Below are positions 7,936 through 17,000 of a stretch of DNA of 42,964 bases, in pieces. A program made the translations under genes and the position numbers. Within the stretch, counting starts at the first letter, position 1. Each line of letters begins with the position of its first letter. The DNA lies in the NCBI RefSeq assembly GCF_004309735.1, contig NZ_SIXC01000014.1, positions 1 to 42,964 on the forward strand. The letters are read 5' to 3'. The DNA comes from Desulfovibrio legallii (GTDB taxonomy: Bacteria; Desulfobacterota; Desulfovibrionia; Desulfovibrionales; Desulfovibrionaceae). Below the pieces are notes generated by a model, which saw nothing but the letters and a program-made list of their open reading frames with translations, was not told the origin of the DNA and searched no databases.

Positions 7936-8940
7936 TCAATTCCAAATATGGTGCAGCAGCTTGTAAGCCACGAAGCCCACGCTGCCGGCGGCGGGGAGGG
8001 TCAGAATCCAGGCGGTGATGAGGTCGCCGGCCACGTTCCAGCGCACGGCGGAGAGGCGTTTGGTGGAGCCCACGCCGAAGATGCAGGCGGTGATGGTGTG
8101 GGTGGTGCTGACGGGCGCGCCCAGAAGGGATGCGCCGGTGATGACCATGGCTGCGGAGCTTTCGGCGGCAAAACCGTGGACGGGTTCCAGTTTGAAGATG
8201 CGGTGCCCCATGGTGCGGACAATTTTCCAGCCGCCCACGGCCGTGCCCAGGGCCATGGCCCCGGCGCAGCCCAGTTTGACCCAGAGGGGCACTTCCAGGG
8301 AATCGGATTTGCCGAAGATATAGAGCGCCAGGGCGATGATGCCCATGGTTTTCTGGGCGTCGTTGAGGCCGTGGCTGGTGGCCATGAAGGCGGCGGAAAG
8401 GAGCTGCAGCCGACGGAAGGCGGCGTTGACCTTACGGCGGTGGATATGCCCGCAGATCCAGTAGATAATCCACATGCTGGCAAAGCCCACGGCAAAGCCA
8501 GCCAGGGGCGACCCCACCAGGGGAATGAGCACCTTGTCCACAATGCCCTGAATGTTGAGGGCGTCAAAGCCCACGTCGGCCACGGCCGCACCGATAAGGC
8601 CGCCGATGAGCGCGTGGGAGGAAGAGGACGGGATGCCGAAATACCAGGTGATGCAGTTCCAACTGATGGCCCCCACCAGGGCGGCCAGCACGAGCACATG
8701 GCTGCCCTCCACCACTTCGGGCAAGACGATGCCGCTGCCCAGGGTCTTGGCCACCTCGGTGCCCAGCAGCGCGCCGCCCAGGTTGAGCAGGGCCGCAGCC
8801 CCCACGGCAAAGCGCGGGGTCACCACCTTGGTGGAAACCACGGTGGCAATGGCGTTGGCGCAGTCGTGCGCGCCGTTGGTGAAGTCAAAGAGCAAGGCCA
8901 CCAGCACGATGAGGGCCAGCAGCACAGGGACGTCAAACAT
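7936..8940 (-). CDS. pit: Inorganic phosphate transporter, PiT family
   Basis: A 334-aa integral membrane phosphate permease driven by a cation gradient. It carries the duplicated PiT signature: FDFTNGAHDCANAIATVVST at residues 18-37 and ATSHGLNDAQKTMGIIAL in the second half, plus the paired GIPSSSSHALIGG and GAPVSTTHTIT loops. The length is that of the shorter bacterial and archaeal PiT proteins. It overlaps the upstream DUF47 gene by eight bases, the standard pairing in which the PhoU-like protein modulates the permease. A long hairpin repeat follows the stop. Confidence 0.93.
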   Translation of the reverse strand: MFDVPVLLALIVLVALLFDFTNGAHDCANAIATVVSTKVVTPRFAVGAAALLNLGGALLGTEVAKTLGSGIVLPEVVEGSHVLVLAALVGAISWNCITWYFGIPSSSSHALIGGLIGAAVADVGFDALNIQGIVDKVLIPLVGSPLAGFAVGFASMWIIYWICGHIHRRKVNAAFRRLQLLSAAFMATSHGLNDAQKTMGIIALALYIFGKSDSLEVPLWVKLGCAGAMALGTAVGGWKIVRTMGHRIFKLEPVHGFAAESSAAMVITGASLLGAPVSTTHTITACIFGVGSTKRLSAVRWNVAGDLITAWILTLPAAGSVGFVAYKLLHHIWN

Positions 8941-9562
8941 TTTTCAGCACCGCTTCCTCAAGGGTTTCGGCCAGGGCGTTGACCTGCTCCAGCAGTATGC
9001 CCATGCGTTCGTAAGCCTGGCTCCACTTGAGCACCTGCATGATCGTGGAGGGCGAAAGTTCCTGGTGTTCGTCCATAAGCTCGGCCAGGCCCACGGCCAG
9101 CAACATGTCGCATTCGCCACGCAGGTTGCGGAAGGCGCGGGTTTTGTGGCAGTCGCGGCGGTTGGCAAGGCCCTCAAGCATGAGCCTGGTGAGGTCGATC
9201 ATGGAACCGATGGTGCGCACCATCTGCAGGGCGGGGAAACGGATGCGGGTAAACTCAAAAATGTGCAGGCGCGTGCTCAGGCTGTGCAGGCAGTCCATAC
9301 ATTCTTCCTGCTCCTGATTGATGCGCAGGATGTCTTCACGGTCAATGGGCGTGATGAAAGTCTGGGAAAGCGCGCGGATGATTTTGCCGTGCAGGACGTC
9401 CGCCGATTCTTCCTGAAAGGCTATTTCCTTGTGGATGGCGTCCATGCGGGAGACGTCCTCCAGCATTTCCACCAGCATGCCGGCCATGCGGCGCAAAAGG
9501 CCGTTCTGCTCTTCCAGCATGGCGAAAAACGGTGCGGATTTGGGCAATAGTGCGGGAAACAT
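8933..9562 (-). CDS. DUF47 (PhoU-like) phosphate transport accessory protein
   Basis: A 209-aa helical protein of the DUF47 family, which folds like PhoU and is almost always encoded beside Pit. Recognisable parts are the N-terminal LLPKSAPFFAMLEEQ and the metal-site-like helix MDAIHKEIAFQEESADVLHGKI, followed by FITPIDREDILRI. The frame is open to 9610, but the ATG at 9562 has GGGAG upstream and matches the family start. The last eight bases overlap pit, implying translational coupling. A promoter lies at 9630-9658. Confidence 0.9.
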   Translation of the reverse strand: MFPALLPKSAPFFAMLEEQNGLLRRMAGMLVEMLEDVSRMDAIHKEIAFQEESADVLHGKIIRALSQTFITPIDREDILRINQEQEECMDCLHSLSTRLHIFEFTRIRFPALQMVRTIGSMIDLTRLMLEGLANRRDCHKTRAFRNLRGECDMLLAVGLAELMDEHQELSPSTIMQVLKWSQAYERMGILLEQVNALAETLEEAVLKNV

Positions 9563-9629
9563 GCATACTCCCTGACCCTGCGCGGGCTCAAGGCCGCCCC
9601 GGGGCGGCATTCACTGTGTCTGTCCGCCG

Positions 9630-9658
9630 AATGTATCCGGCCCGGCGGGTTGTGCCAA
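9630..9658 (-). promoter_or_regulatory. Promoter of the DUF47-pit operon
   Basis: Minus-strand -35 TTGGCA (9653-9658), 17-base spacer, -10 TACATT (9630-9635). It lies about 70 bases ahead of the DUF47 start, in the gap after rluA. I see no convincing Pho box. Confidence 0.55.
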
Positions 9659-9697
9659 GAGGGTGACCCCCCGATAAATCAAACTTTTTCCAACAGT

Positions 9698-10798
9698 TCA
9701 AAAAACTTCTGCAGTTGCGGGCGGGTGAAAAAAATCTTTTTTCGCGTCGCACCACCCGGCAGCAGCAGCCGCCGCCCGCGGCGGCAAGGGCCAGGGCGGC
9801 GGCAAGGTGCAGGCCGCGCCGGGCAGGCCCAGCCCCCCGTGGTGCAGCCAAAAAATCCCTTCTCCCAAGCCGCCGTAGAGGCGGTCGCCCCACAGGGGGT
9901 GGCCCAGGGCGGCGGCGTGGGCCCGGATCTGGTGCCGGGCGCCACGCCGGATGCGGCAGGCAGCCAGGGTCAGCCCTCCCGCTACGGGCGGGGCAGTGCG
10001 GCCTCCAACACCGGGGACAAAAAAAGCCGCCGTCAGGGCAAAAACCCTGTCCGGCGGCCAATAGCACAAAGGAAAGAATTCGGTAGTGTGCTCCAGGTCT
10101 ACGCTGCCGGGCAATACCCGGCTGCGGCGACGGTCGGCCGTGTCCAGCGCCTCGCGGGCCGTTGTCGGCGCGGCGAGGCGGCCCTGAAGCAGGGCCACAT
10201 ACCTTTTGTCGCACAGGCCGCGCGCCTCGGCCCGCCGAAAGGCTTGCACCGCCTCCGGGCGCAGGGCCGCGCAGACCAGGCCGGAAGTTTCCCTGTCCAG
10301 CCGCTGCAGCAGACGGCAAAAGGGACTGACCGCGGACGGGTCTGGACGGGCTGCGCCGACTTCAGGCGCAGGCAGCTCGGCCGTGAGCGCGGGCAACAGA
10401 CCTTCCAGGCTGGGTCCGGCGTCGCCGGCCAGGGCCGCCGTGTGCAGGCCCGCGGGTTTGAAGAAAAAAGCGTAGTCCCCCTGGCGGGAAAGCAGACGCG
10501 CTCCGGCCACGGCCAAGGCCTGGGCTGCGGACAACGCGGCGACCGGCGACACAAGGGTGAGCACATCGCCGGACACCAGCCTGTGGGCTGCCGAGACCGG
10601 GCAACCGTTGCACAGGGCTCCGCCGCGCTCCAGGCAACGCCGACGGCCGCGCAGCCCCAGGTGGGGCAACAGCGCAGCCAGGGCCTGGTCACAACGCTGG
10701 CCCACCAGCCCGGCGGCAGCGGCCTCCACGGCAACGGCAGGCACGGCAGCGGCCTCCACGGCGGCAGCGGCGGCCTTTGGCGTATCCATGTCCATCAC
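9698..10798 (-). CDS. RluA-family RNA pseudouridine synthase
   Basis: A 366-aa enzyme that isomerises uridine in rRNA or tRNA. The catalytic motif is LQRLDRETSGLV with the essential Asp, and the later GARHQIRAHAAALGHPLWGD motif is typical of RluA/RluC/RluD. The N-terminus has an S4-like segment (CDQALAALLPHLGLRGRRRCLERG) after an Ala/Val-rich stretch encoded by short direct repeats (10716-10770). The C-terminal 60 residues are low complexity. The target position is not predictable. Its ATG overlaps the stop of the CofD-like gene (TGATG). It is last in the rpmH operon. Confidence 0.85.
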   Translation of the reverse strand: MMDMDTPKAAAAAVEAAAVPAVAVEAAAAGLVGQRCDQALAALLPHLGLRGRRRCLERGGALCNGCPVSAAHRLVSGDVLTLVSPVAALSAAQALAVAGARLLSRQGDYAFFFKPAGLHTAALAGDAGPSLEGLLPALTAELPAPEVGAARPDPSAVSPFCRLLQRLDRETSGLVCAALRPEAVQAFRRAEARGLCDKRYVALLQGRLAAPTTAREALDTADRRRSRVLPGSVDLEHTTEFFPLCYWPPDRVFALTAAFFVPGVGGRTAPPVAGGLTLAACRIRRGARHQIRAHAAALGHPLWGDRLYGGLGEGIFWLHHGGLGLPGAACTLPPPWPLPPRAAAAAAGWCDAKKDFFHPPATAEVF

Positions 10799-11979
10799 AC
10801 GCCCACCGCCGCCTGCTGCGGCACTAGGGCCAGGAGCGCCCTGGCCGTGCGTTCCGGGTCATGGCGTGCGGGGTCTTGAGGGCAGACCATGTCCGCATCC
10901 ACCACTTCCAGCCCCAGACGCTCCAGGGCCGCGCGTTCTTCCCGGTCCAGGTCGCCGGCGTAGCGGCCGTGTCGGCTGTCCACCAGCACCTGCTGCAGCA
11001 AGTCCGCGTTGGCCGCATGGGGCGCGTCCTCCCGCAGGCAGCGCAGCAGCGCCGCAGCCTGCGCGCTCAGGGGCAGACTACGGGCTTCGACGTCCAACCC
11101 GGAGTTGGGGATGAATATCTTGGGGCAGGCGGCGGCGGCTACAGTGCGGCCGACGCCCTGGGGCAGCAGATTGGCCAGCACGCTGGTATAGAAGCTGCCC
11201 ATGGGGTAGCAGATGGCCCCGGCCGAACGCAGATAATTGGCGGCCGTAGGGGAAAGGGGCGGCCGACAAGGCGTGCGCGGAAACTGAGCTGCATCTCCCG
11301 CACGGTCGGGCTCATGCACGGTAAGGAACAGGCGGCGCACCGGGGCGGGCAGGTTTTTAAACAGATGCTGGCCCACCAGCACGGAACCGTCCTCCAGCTC
11401 CGCTGCCAGGTGCAGGCTTTCATTGACAATGGGCAGGACCACGCCCCGGATCTGCAGCAGACGGCTGAAAAAGGCCAGCACCGGCCCGAAAGAGCGTTTG
11501 TGCTGCAAATAGCCCCCGGCCAGGACAAGATTGCCCAGGCAGGCGTGGAAGGGATCGAAATCTTCGGGCATGCGCTCAAGAAAAAAATTTAAATGCAGGC
11601 GCAGGGCGTCGCCGAAGAGCGTGGGCATACTCTGCCAGACGGCGTGCTGCGGACGGCCCATGGCCGTGAGCTCATGGCGCAGAGCCTGTGCATCCCCGAC
11701 GGCGGGCAGACGGCGGGCGCAGAATTCCAGCACAGAAGCAGGCACCACAGCGCTGTCGGCCAAGGCCAGAAGGCGGTTGCGCAGGTCACCCACAGCGGGC
11801 ATGGCAAAGGCCCGCCGCAGGGCCGCGGAGCTGCCGCCGGAATCAAAGGTGGTGACCAGATGTACGGAATTGTGGGTGTGGGCGGTGAGCCTGCGGCTCA
11901 AATCGCGCAGGGCTGTACCGCCGGTAAAAAACACCAGACGGGGGCCCAGGGGGGGAAAAGACGAAGCCGCAGGGTTCAC
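10795..11979 (-). CDS. CofD/YvcK-like protein (GAK-type)
   Basis: A 394-aa member of the CofD/YvcK superfamily. The N-terminal glycine-rich loop reads FFTGGTALRDLSRRL, followed by HNSVHLVTTFDSGGSSAALR and MPAVGDLRNRLLALAD, where YvcK has its nucleotide-sugar site. The length, longer than YvcK, and the TGGTALR form match the CofD-related proteins described for the GAK (GNAT/ATP-grasp/CofD) gene sets of sulfate reducers. That assignment is from memory, and no GNAT or ATP-grasp gene is next to it here. It overlaps both neighbours by four bases. The biochemical function is unknown. Confidence 0.75.
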   Translation of the reverse strand: MNPAASSFPPLGPRLVFFTGGTALRDLSRRLTAHTHNSVHLVTTFDSGGSSAALRRAFAMPAVGDLRNRLLALADSAVVPASVLEFCARRLPAVGDAQALRHELTAMGRPQHAVWQSMPTLFGDALRLHLNFFLERMPEDFDPFHACLGNLVLAGGYLQHKRSFGPVLAFFSRLLQIRGVVLPIVNESLHLAAELEDGSVLVGQHLFKNLPAPVRRLFLTVHEPDRAGDAAQFPRTPCRPPLSPTAANYLRSAGAICYPMGSFYTSVLANLLPQGVGRTVAAAACPKIFIPNSGLDVEARSLPLSAQAAALLRCLREDAPHAANADLLQQVLVDSRHGRYAGDLDREERAALERLGLEVVDADMVCPQDPARHDPERTARALLALVPQQAAVGV

Positions 11980-12620
11980 GCCGCGCCCCCGTCGTCGGCC
12001 TGTCGGCCCAAAGACGCGCGGGAAGACGGAATCAGCCCCAGCTCACGCATGCGCAAAAAAATCAACCGCCCTATCCAGGCGTCGGTGGCGGCGTAGACGA
12101 TCTGGCGCGGGGTCAGCTCCTTGAGGCTCCAGTTGGAGCACTGCGACCCCTTGGAGATGCGCCAGCCGAATAAATTGGCGGCCAGGGTGCGCAGGCCCTG
12201 GCTGGAAAGACGGTGAGCCCGGGCCACGCCCCCCAGATCCACCAGTCCGGCGGGTTCAAAAGCGTGCAACCGGGCCAGGTCGCGCATATCGTCGCCAATG
12301 CCCACCCCGGCCTTGACCTGGGAGGGATTGGCCAGAATTTCCGCCACCGGCGCGCCAAAAGGCAGGTTGGCGAGCTGCACCAGGTACACGGACCTGGCCG
12401 TGGCCAGCTGGATGAGGGCCGGAGCGTTGCGTCGCCCCTTGCGGAATGAAGGGCGCGTTTCCGTATCAAAGCCCAGCAGGTTTTCGTCCTGCAGGTCCGG
12501 CAGGGCCTGCTTCCAGTCGTTCAGACTGCGGATGACCAGCACGGGCCCCGTATAGTGGTACAGGGGCAGATCATTGATTTCGTCGCTGGTCAGCCGACGG
12601 CGCAGAATATCCATATCCAT
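11976..12620 (-). CDS. RNase D-like 3'-5' exonuclease (DEDDy)
   Basis: A 214-aa protein consisting of a single DEDD exonuclease domain, without the HRDC domains of full RNase D. The acidic motifs are visible: LGFDTETRPS (motif I), VGIGDDMRDL (II) and YAATDAWIG (III, Tyr-x3-Asp, the DEDDy form). Its place in an operon with rnpA, mnmE and rluA suggests a role in tRNA or other RNA end processing. It begins eight bases after mnmE and overlaps the next gene by four bases. Confidence 0.85.
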   Translation of the reverse strand: MDMDILRRRLTSDEINDLPLYHYTGPVLVIRSLNDWKQALPDLQDENLLGFDTETRPSFRKGRRNAPALIQLATARSVYLVQLANLPFGAPVAEILANPSQVKAGVGIGDDMRDLARLHAFEPAGLVDLGGVARAHRLSSQGLRTLAANLFGWRISKGSQCSNWSLKELTPRQIVYAATDAWIGRLIFLRMRELGLIPSSRASLGRQADDGGAA

Positions 12621-12628
12621 AGGCTAAG

Positions 12629-14044
12629 CTACTTGCCGATGCAGAATTGGTCAAAGATGGCGTTGAGCACCTGGGCGGGCGTATCCAACCCCGTGACCTC
12701 GCCCAGATGAGCGGCCGCCGTATCCAAGCGCACCGCGCAGCAATCGTAGGGACGGCCCTCCAGGATGTCCCCCCGCAGCAGTTCCAGCTCCGCCAGGGCA
12801 TGTTCCAGAGCCAGGGCCTGCCGCCGGTTGGGGGCCAGGCCACCCTCGCCGACGTCGCCCGCCGCCGCGCCCAGCAGCAGTTCCCGCAGAGACGCCGCCA
12901 GCGCTTCCATATGTGTACCGGAAAGAGCGCTCACCGCGCAACAGGGATGTGGCCCCAGCCAGCGGGGCGGAAAAACGCGCGGCAGGCAGAGGTCGCACTT
13001 GTTCCAGACCGCAAACAGCGGCGTATGGCCCACGGCGGCCAGCACTTCCGCAGCCGCCGCATCGGGGCAGACTGCAGCGGCGGCTCCGGCTTCGCCCAGG
13101 CTGCCGCCGTCCAGCACCAGCACTACGGCGTCGGCCTCGGCCAGCTTTTCCCGGCTGCGGGCCACGCCCAAGGCCTCCACGGCCCCGGTCGCATGGCGCA
13201 GGCCGGCCGTATCCGTGAGGCGCACGGGCAGGCCGTCCAGGTCGCAGGCTTCTTCCAGAAAATCGCGAGTAGTGCCGGGCAGATCCGTAACCAACGCCCG
13301 GTTGCGGCCCAGCAACGCGTTGAGCAGGCTGGATTTGCCCGCGTTGACGGCCCCGGCCAGCACTACCAGGGCCCCCTGCTGCATGAGCCGCGCGCGGCGC
13401 TGCCCGGCCAGCAGACCGCGTACCGCATCGGCTACGCCATCTACGGCCACGGCAAAATCCGCCAGCGGCAAATCTTCCACTTCATCTTCGGGAAAATCTA
13501 CGGCCAGACAGACTCTGGCCCGCAACGCTTCCAGAGCCTGCCGCAGGGCTGCCGTGCGGCGGCCCAGCAGGCCGTCCAGACGGTTCAGGCCATAGCGCAG
13601 GGCCTCGCGCGAGGGCGCGGCAATGAGTTCGGCCACAGCCTCGGCCTGACTCAGGTCCATGCGGCCGTTGCAGAAACCCCGATGCGAGAACTCGCCCCTG
13701 GCCGCCGGGCGCGCGCCATGCTGCAGGGCGCTTTCCAGCACGGCCTGGACCATAAGAGGGCCGCCGTGACACTGGATTTCGGCCATATCCTCACCCGAGA
13801 AGGTGCGTGGGCCAGGCATGAACACGGCCAGCACATCGTCCAGGGGCTGGTCGCAGGCATCCAGCACGCGCCCCCGATGCAGCACCCAAGGCCGAAAATC
13901 CGTAAAATCCGCTGCGGCCGGGCGAAACAGTCGGCCCAGCACGCGCCGCGCCTCCGGCCCGGACAGCCGTACAATGCCTATGGCGCCCGCTCCGGGGGCC
14001 GTGGCAATGGCCACAATGGTTTCCCTGTCCTGCTCCGGGCTCAT
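12629..14044 (-). CDS. mnmE: tRNA uridine-5-carboxymethylaminomethyl modification GTPase MnmE
   Basis: GTPase that works with MnmG to modify the wobble uridine of certain tRNAs. At 471 aa it has normal length. It shows the formyl-THF-binding N-terminal domain (IVAIATAPGAGAIGIVRLSG), an inserted G domain with the P-loop GAVNAGKSSLLN, switch DLPGTTRDF and NKCD, and the diagnostic C-terminal CIGK. The rpmH-rnpA-yidD-yidC-jag-mnmE order is widespread in bacteria and is intact here. Its start is 15 bases from the jag stop. Confidence 0.96.
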   Translation of the reverse strand: MSPEQDRETIVAIATAPGAGAIGIVRLSGPEARRVLGRLFRPAAADFTDFRPWVLHRGRVLDACDQPLDDVLAVFMPGPRTFSGEDMAEIQCHGGPLMVQAVLESALQHGARPAARGEFSHRGFCNGRMDLSQAEAVAELIAAPSREALRYGLNRLDGLLGRRTAALRQALEALRARVCLAVDFPEDEVEDLPLADFAVAVDGVADAVRGLLAGQRRARLMQQGALVVLAGAVNAGKSSLLNALLGRNRALVTDLPGTTRDFLEEACDLDGLPVRLTDTAGLRHATGAVEALGVARSREKLAEADAVVLVLDGGSLGEAGAAAAVCPDAAAAEVLAAVGHTPLFAVWNKCDLCLPRVFPPRWLGPHPCCAVSALSGTHMEALAASLRELLLGAAAGDVGEGGLAPNRRQALALEHALAELELLRGDILEGRPYDCCAVRLDTAAAHLGEVTGLDTPAQVLNAIFDQFCIGK

Positions 14045-14058
14045 GGCCGCACCGCGCC

Positions 14059-15294
14059 TCAGGCCTTTTCGCCCTTCCTGCGCATGATGACCACCCGCTT
14101 GAGGGGGCCCTCGCCGCTGCTGCGGGTCTGCACATCGGGCAGTTCCTGCAGGCAGACGTGCACAACCCGCCGGTGGTAGGAAGACAGGGGTCTGGTGGAA
14201 AGCGAACGCCCGCTCTGGCGCACTTTTTCCGCCAGGGCCAAGGCCATCTCGCGCAGCTTTTCTTCCTGACGCTGACGGTACGCGCCCGCGTCCAGCTGCA
14301 CGCGCACGGCGGCGTCCATGCCGCGCGAAACAATGCGCGAAACCATGTACTGCAGGGCGGCCAGGGTCTGCCCCTCGCGCCCGATGAGCAGGCCGGGATC
14401 CGCATCGCAGTCCACACCCACAAAAACACGCCCCTCGTCCACGCGCACGTCCACCTTGGCTTCGCCGCCCACTATGGGGCGCACCAGATTGCCCACGGCT
14501 TCGCGCGTAAGGGCCTCCAGACGGACCAAATCCAGCTGTTCCAGGGGGGTGGAAGGCAGGCCCGCGTCAGCCAGGTCTTCTTCCAGGCCTTCGCCCGCCG
14601 GTACGGCGTCAAAAGCCGCGGGCCCGGAGGCTTGCTGCCCGGCGGGCGGCTCCCCTTTGCGGCCATTGCGTCGACGGCCCTGGGGGGCCTCGCCGGACTC
14701 CCCATTACGGGGGGCTTCCGCAGGGCGCGCTTCCCTGGCGGCACGCGCGTCTCTGGCAGGCGGAGCGTTACGGCGGCGCTCCTGCCCCATTGCTTCGGCC
14801 CCGCCGTCGGCGGCTTCGGGCTGACGGCAGGACGCAGCTTTGTTGGCCTCACGGCCTCTGTTGGGGGCAGCGCCGTTGCGCGCTGCCAGGGCCTCGGCCT
14901 CCGGGGACGCCTCGTCGCCCGCAGGGCCGCCCGCCGCAACAGGGGCTGCGGGGGAGGCCGCTGCGGCAGGCTTGCCGCCGTTGCGACGGCCCCCGGCAGC
15001 GCCGGAACCTTCACGGCCCGCGTGGCGGGACGTTTCCCGCGCGGTTTCACGAGACTTGCGGCCTGCGTCGGCCGTTGTTTCGTCTGCCCCCAGGATGCTG
15101 GCCACAGCGTCGTGCAGCTCCACGCGCCGGGCGCGAACTTTGGCCTTACGCGCGCCTACAATGCCAAAGATGCCGGACTTGGCGTCCTCCACGATTTCAA
15201 TTTCCAGTTTTTCACGCGCGGCATTAAAATACTCGCACGCTTCGCGGATGGCGTCGTCCAGATCCTTGCCCTGGAATTCCTTGAACCCGTCCAT
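14059..15294 (-). CDS. jag: Jag/KhpB RNA-binding protein with a long disordered linker
   Basis: A 411-aa protein with the Jag N-terminal domain (about 1-65, FQGKDLDDAIREACEYFN), then KH and R3H domains (about 255-400) containing the loop LLIGREGQTLAALQYM and the RxxxH-type STRPLSSYHRRVVH motif. Jag/KhpB binds RNA, and in Gram-positives controls cell elongation with KhpA. The oddity is a roughly 170-residue linker rich in Arg, Gly, Ala, Asn and Glu, which makes the protein nearly twice the usual size. It lies between yidC and mnmE as in many bacteria. Confidence 0.92.
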   Translation of the reverse strand: MDGFKEFQGKDLDDAIREACEYFNAAREKLEIEIVEDAKSGIFGIVGARKAKVRARRVELHDAVASILGADETTADAGRKSRETARETSRHAGREGSGAAGGRRNGGKPAAAASPAAPVAAGGPAGDEASPEAEALAARNGAAPNRGREANKAASCRQPEAADGGAEAMGQERRRNAPPARDARAAREARPAEAPRNGESGEAPQGRRRNGRKGEPPAGQQASGPAAFDAVPAGEGLEEDLADAGLPSTPLEQLDLVRLEALTREAVGNLVRPIVGGEAKVDVRVDEGRVFVGVDCDADPGLLIGREGQTLAALQYMVSRIVSRGMDAAVRVQLDAGAYRQRQEEKLREMALALAEKVRQSGRSLSTRPLSSYHRRVVHVCLQELPDVQTRSSGEGPLKRVVIMRRKGEKA

Positions 15295-15327
15295 ATCTAC
15301 CTCTATGGGGTCCCCAGGGTCGCAGGC

Positions 15328-16992
15328 TTATTTGCCGTCGGCCAGGGTCTTGAATTTCTTGGCCATCATCTTCTGCTGCGCAATGGACAGAATGTTGTTG
15401 ACCAGCCAGTAGACCACCAGCCCCGAGGGAAAGCCCAGGAAAAGCACGGTAAAGATCAACGGCAGAAACATCATGATTTTCTGCTGCGTGGGGTCCGTGG
15501 CCGGGGGGCTCAGCCTCTGCTGCACAAACATGGTCACGCCCATGATAATGGGAGTGATATAGAAGGGGTCTTTGGCCGAAAGATCTGCCAGCCAGATGAT
15601 GTCCGTGCCCGGCAGCGTGCTGATGAAGGCGGCGTGCCGCAGCTCAATGGAGGTGAGCAGGGCCTGGTACAGACCAAAGAACACGGGCATCTGGATGAGG
15701 ATGGGCACGCAGCCGCTGGCCGGATTGACGCCGTAGGTCTTGTACAGCGCCATGACCTCTTTGTTCATCATTTCCTTGTCGTTCTTGTACTTCTCACGAA
15801 TATTGCCCATAAGCGGCTGGAGCTTCTTCATCTTTTCCATAGATGCGTAGCTCTTGGCCGTGAGCGGCCAGAATACGGCCTTGATGAGCACCGTCAGCAG
15901 AATAATGGCCACCCCCCAGTTGTGGACGTACTTCTGAAAGAATTCCAGCAGCCAGAGCAAGCCCTTGGCGATAAGGTGAAACATGCCGAGGTCGATGCTC
16001 TTGACCAGCTCGTCGGACACGGCGGCAAGCTGGCTGCGCACCTTGGGGCCGAGCCAGTAAGAGACGCGCAGCTCGCGCTGTTCGCCGGGGGCCAGCACGG
16101 TTTCGGGCTCCTCCACCGCAGCGCGGTAGGTGCCCTGCTGCAGACGGCCCTTGACGGTCAGGTTGGCCGTGTCGCCGGGCAGCACAGCCGAGAGAAAATA
16201 GGTGCTCATGGCCCCGGCCCAGTAGATCTTGCCCGTGGCCTGCACGCCCGTTTCCTCCAGGGTTTTGGCGGAGGATTCTTCGCTCAGGCTGCCGTCGCTG
16301 TCCCAGGCCACGCGCATGAGGTCGTAGCGGCTGCCCGAAGCGTTGCTGCCGTCGGCGGCCACGGTGTAGCCCAGGCGCACGCTGCGGGCCTGGTCGGTCT
16401 GGTTGACCAGACGCACGGTCTCCCGGATGAGGTAGCTGTCCGCGCTGAAAGTCAGCTCACGCACCACCGTCAGGCCGTCCACCTGCCCCACCAAGCGCAG
16501 CAGGCCCTGCTGACCTTTATCCAAGGTGAGGCCGTCCTTGCCGGCGTCCACACTCCATTGGCCCGTGCTCCAGGAGGGCTGGCTGTTGATAACCAGCCCC
16601 AGAGGGGCTACGCGGGCGGTCTGCGGGTCCACCATGTTGACCAGGGGCGCGCCCCTGGCGATGGTGGTATGGTAATTTTTGAGCTTGAACGAACGCAGCG
16701 CCCCGCCGCCACTGTAGAGCACCGCTTCATAAAGCGGCGAACGCACTGTGACGTCCTGCCCCGCAGACGGCGCAAAGGCGGGCACGGCCAGGGTTTCCTG
16801 CCGGGCCGCTTCCTGGGCTTGCCGCTGCGCTTCCGCCTGCTGGACCTGCTGCTGTTGAGCTTGTTGCTGCTGGGCCACTACTGCGGGGTCGGGCTTCTGC
16901 ACCCAACCCATGTATTCGGCCAGATAACTCCAGCCCACGATGACGACCAAGCAGAGAACAATGGCAATGACCAGATTTTTTCCGTCTTGCAT
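15328..16992 (-). CDS. yidC: Membrane protein insertase YidC
   Basis: A 554-aa Gram-negative-type Oxa1/YidC insertase. It has an N-terminal anchor (about 6-24), a Gln-rich linker (about 40-66), a large periplasmic P1 domain and the conserved C-terminal core starting near 345 (HNWGVAIILLTVLIKAVFWPL, then VNPASGCVPILIQMPVFFGLYQAL). The frame is open to 17241, but the ATG at 16992 has AGGAG upstream and gives the normal signal anchor. It sits eight bases after yidD, as expected for partners in membrane protein insertion. Confidence 0.96.
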   Translation of the reverse strand: MQDGKNLVIAIVLCLVVIVGWSYLAEYMGWVQKPDPAVVAQQQQAQQQQVQQAEAQRQAQEAARQETLAVPAFAPSAGQDVTVRSPLYEAVLYSGGGALRSFKLKNYHTTIARGAPLVNMVDPQTARVAPLGLVINSQPSWSTGQWSVDAGKDGLTLDKGQQGLLRLVGQVDGLTVVRELTFSADSYLIRETVRLVNQTDQARSVRLGYTVAADGSNASGSRYDLMRVAWDSDGSLSEESSAKTLEETGVQATGKIYWAGAMSTYFLSAVLPGDTANLTVKGRLQQGTYRAAVEEPETVLAPGEQRELRVSYWLGPKVRSQLAAVSDELVKSIDLGMFHLIAKGLLWLLEFFQKYVHNWGVAIILLTVLIKAVFWPLTAKSYASMEKMKKLQPLMGNIREKYKNDKEMMNKEVMALYKTYGVNPASGCVPILIQMPVFFGLYQALLTSIELRHAAFISTLPGTDIIWLADLSAKDPFYITPIIMGVTMFVQQRLSPPATDPTQQKIMMFLPLIFTVLFLGFPSGLVVYWLVNNILSIAQQKMMAKKFKTLADGK

Positions 16993-17000
16993 GGGGGCCT

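Noticed and set aside
7742-7966. Small plus-strand ORFs in the ilvC-pit gap
   Set aside because: They run through the hairpin repeat, lack ribosome sites and translate repeat sequence.
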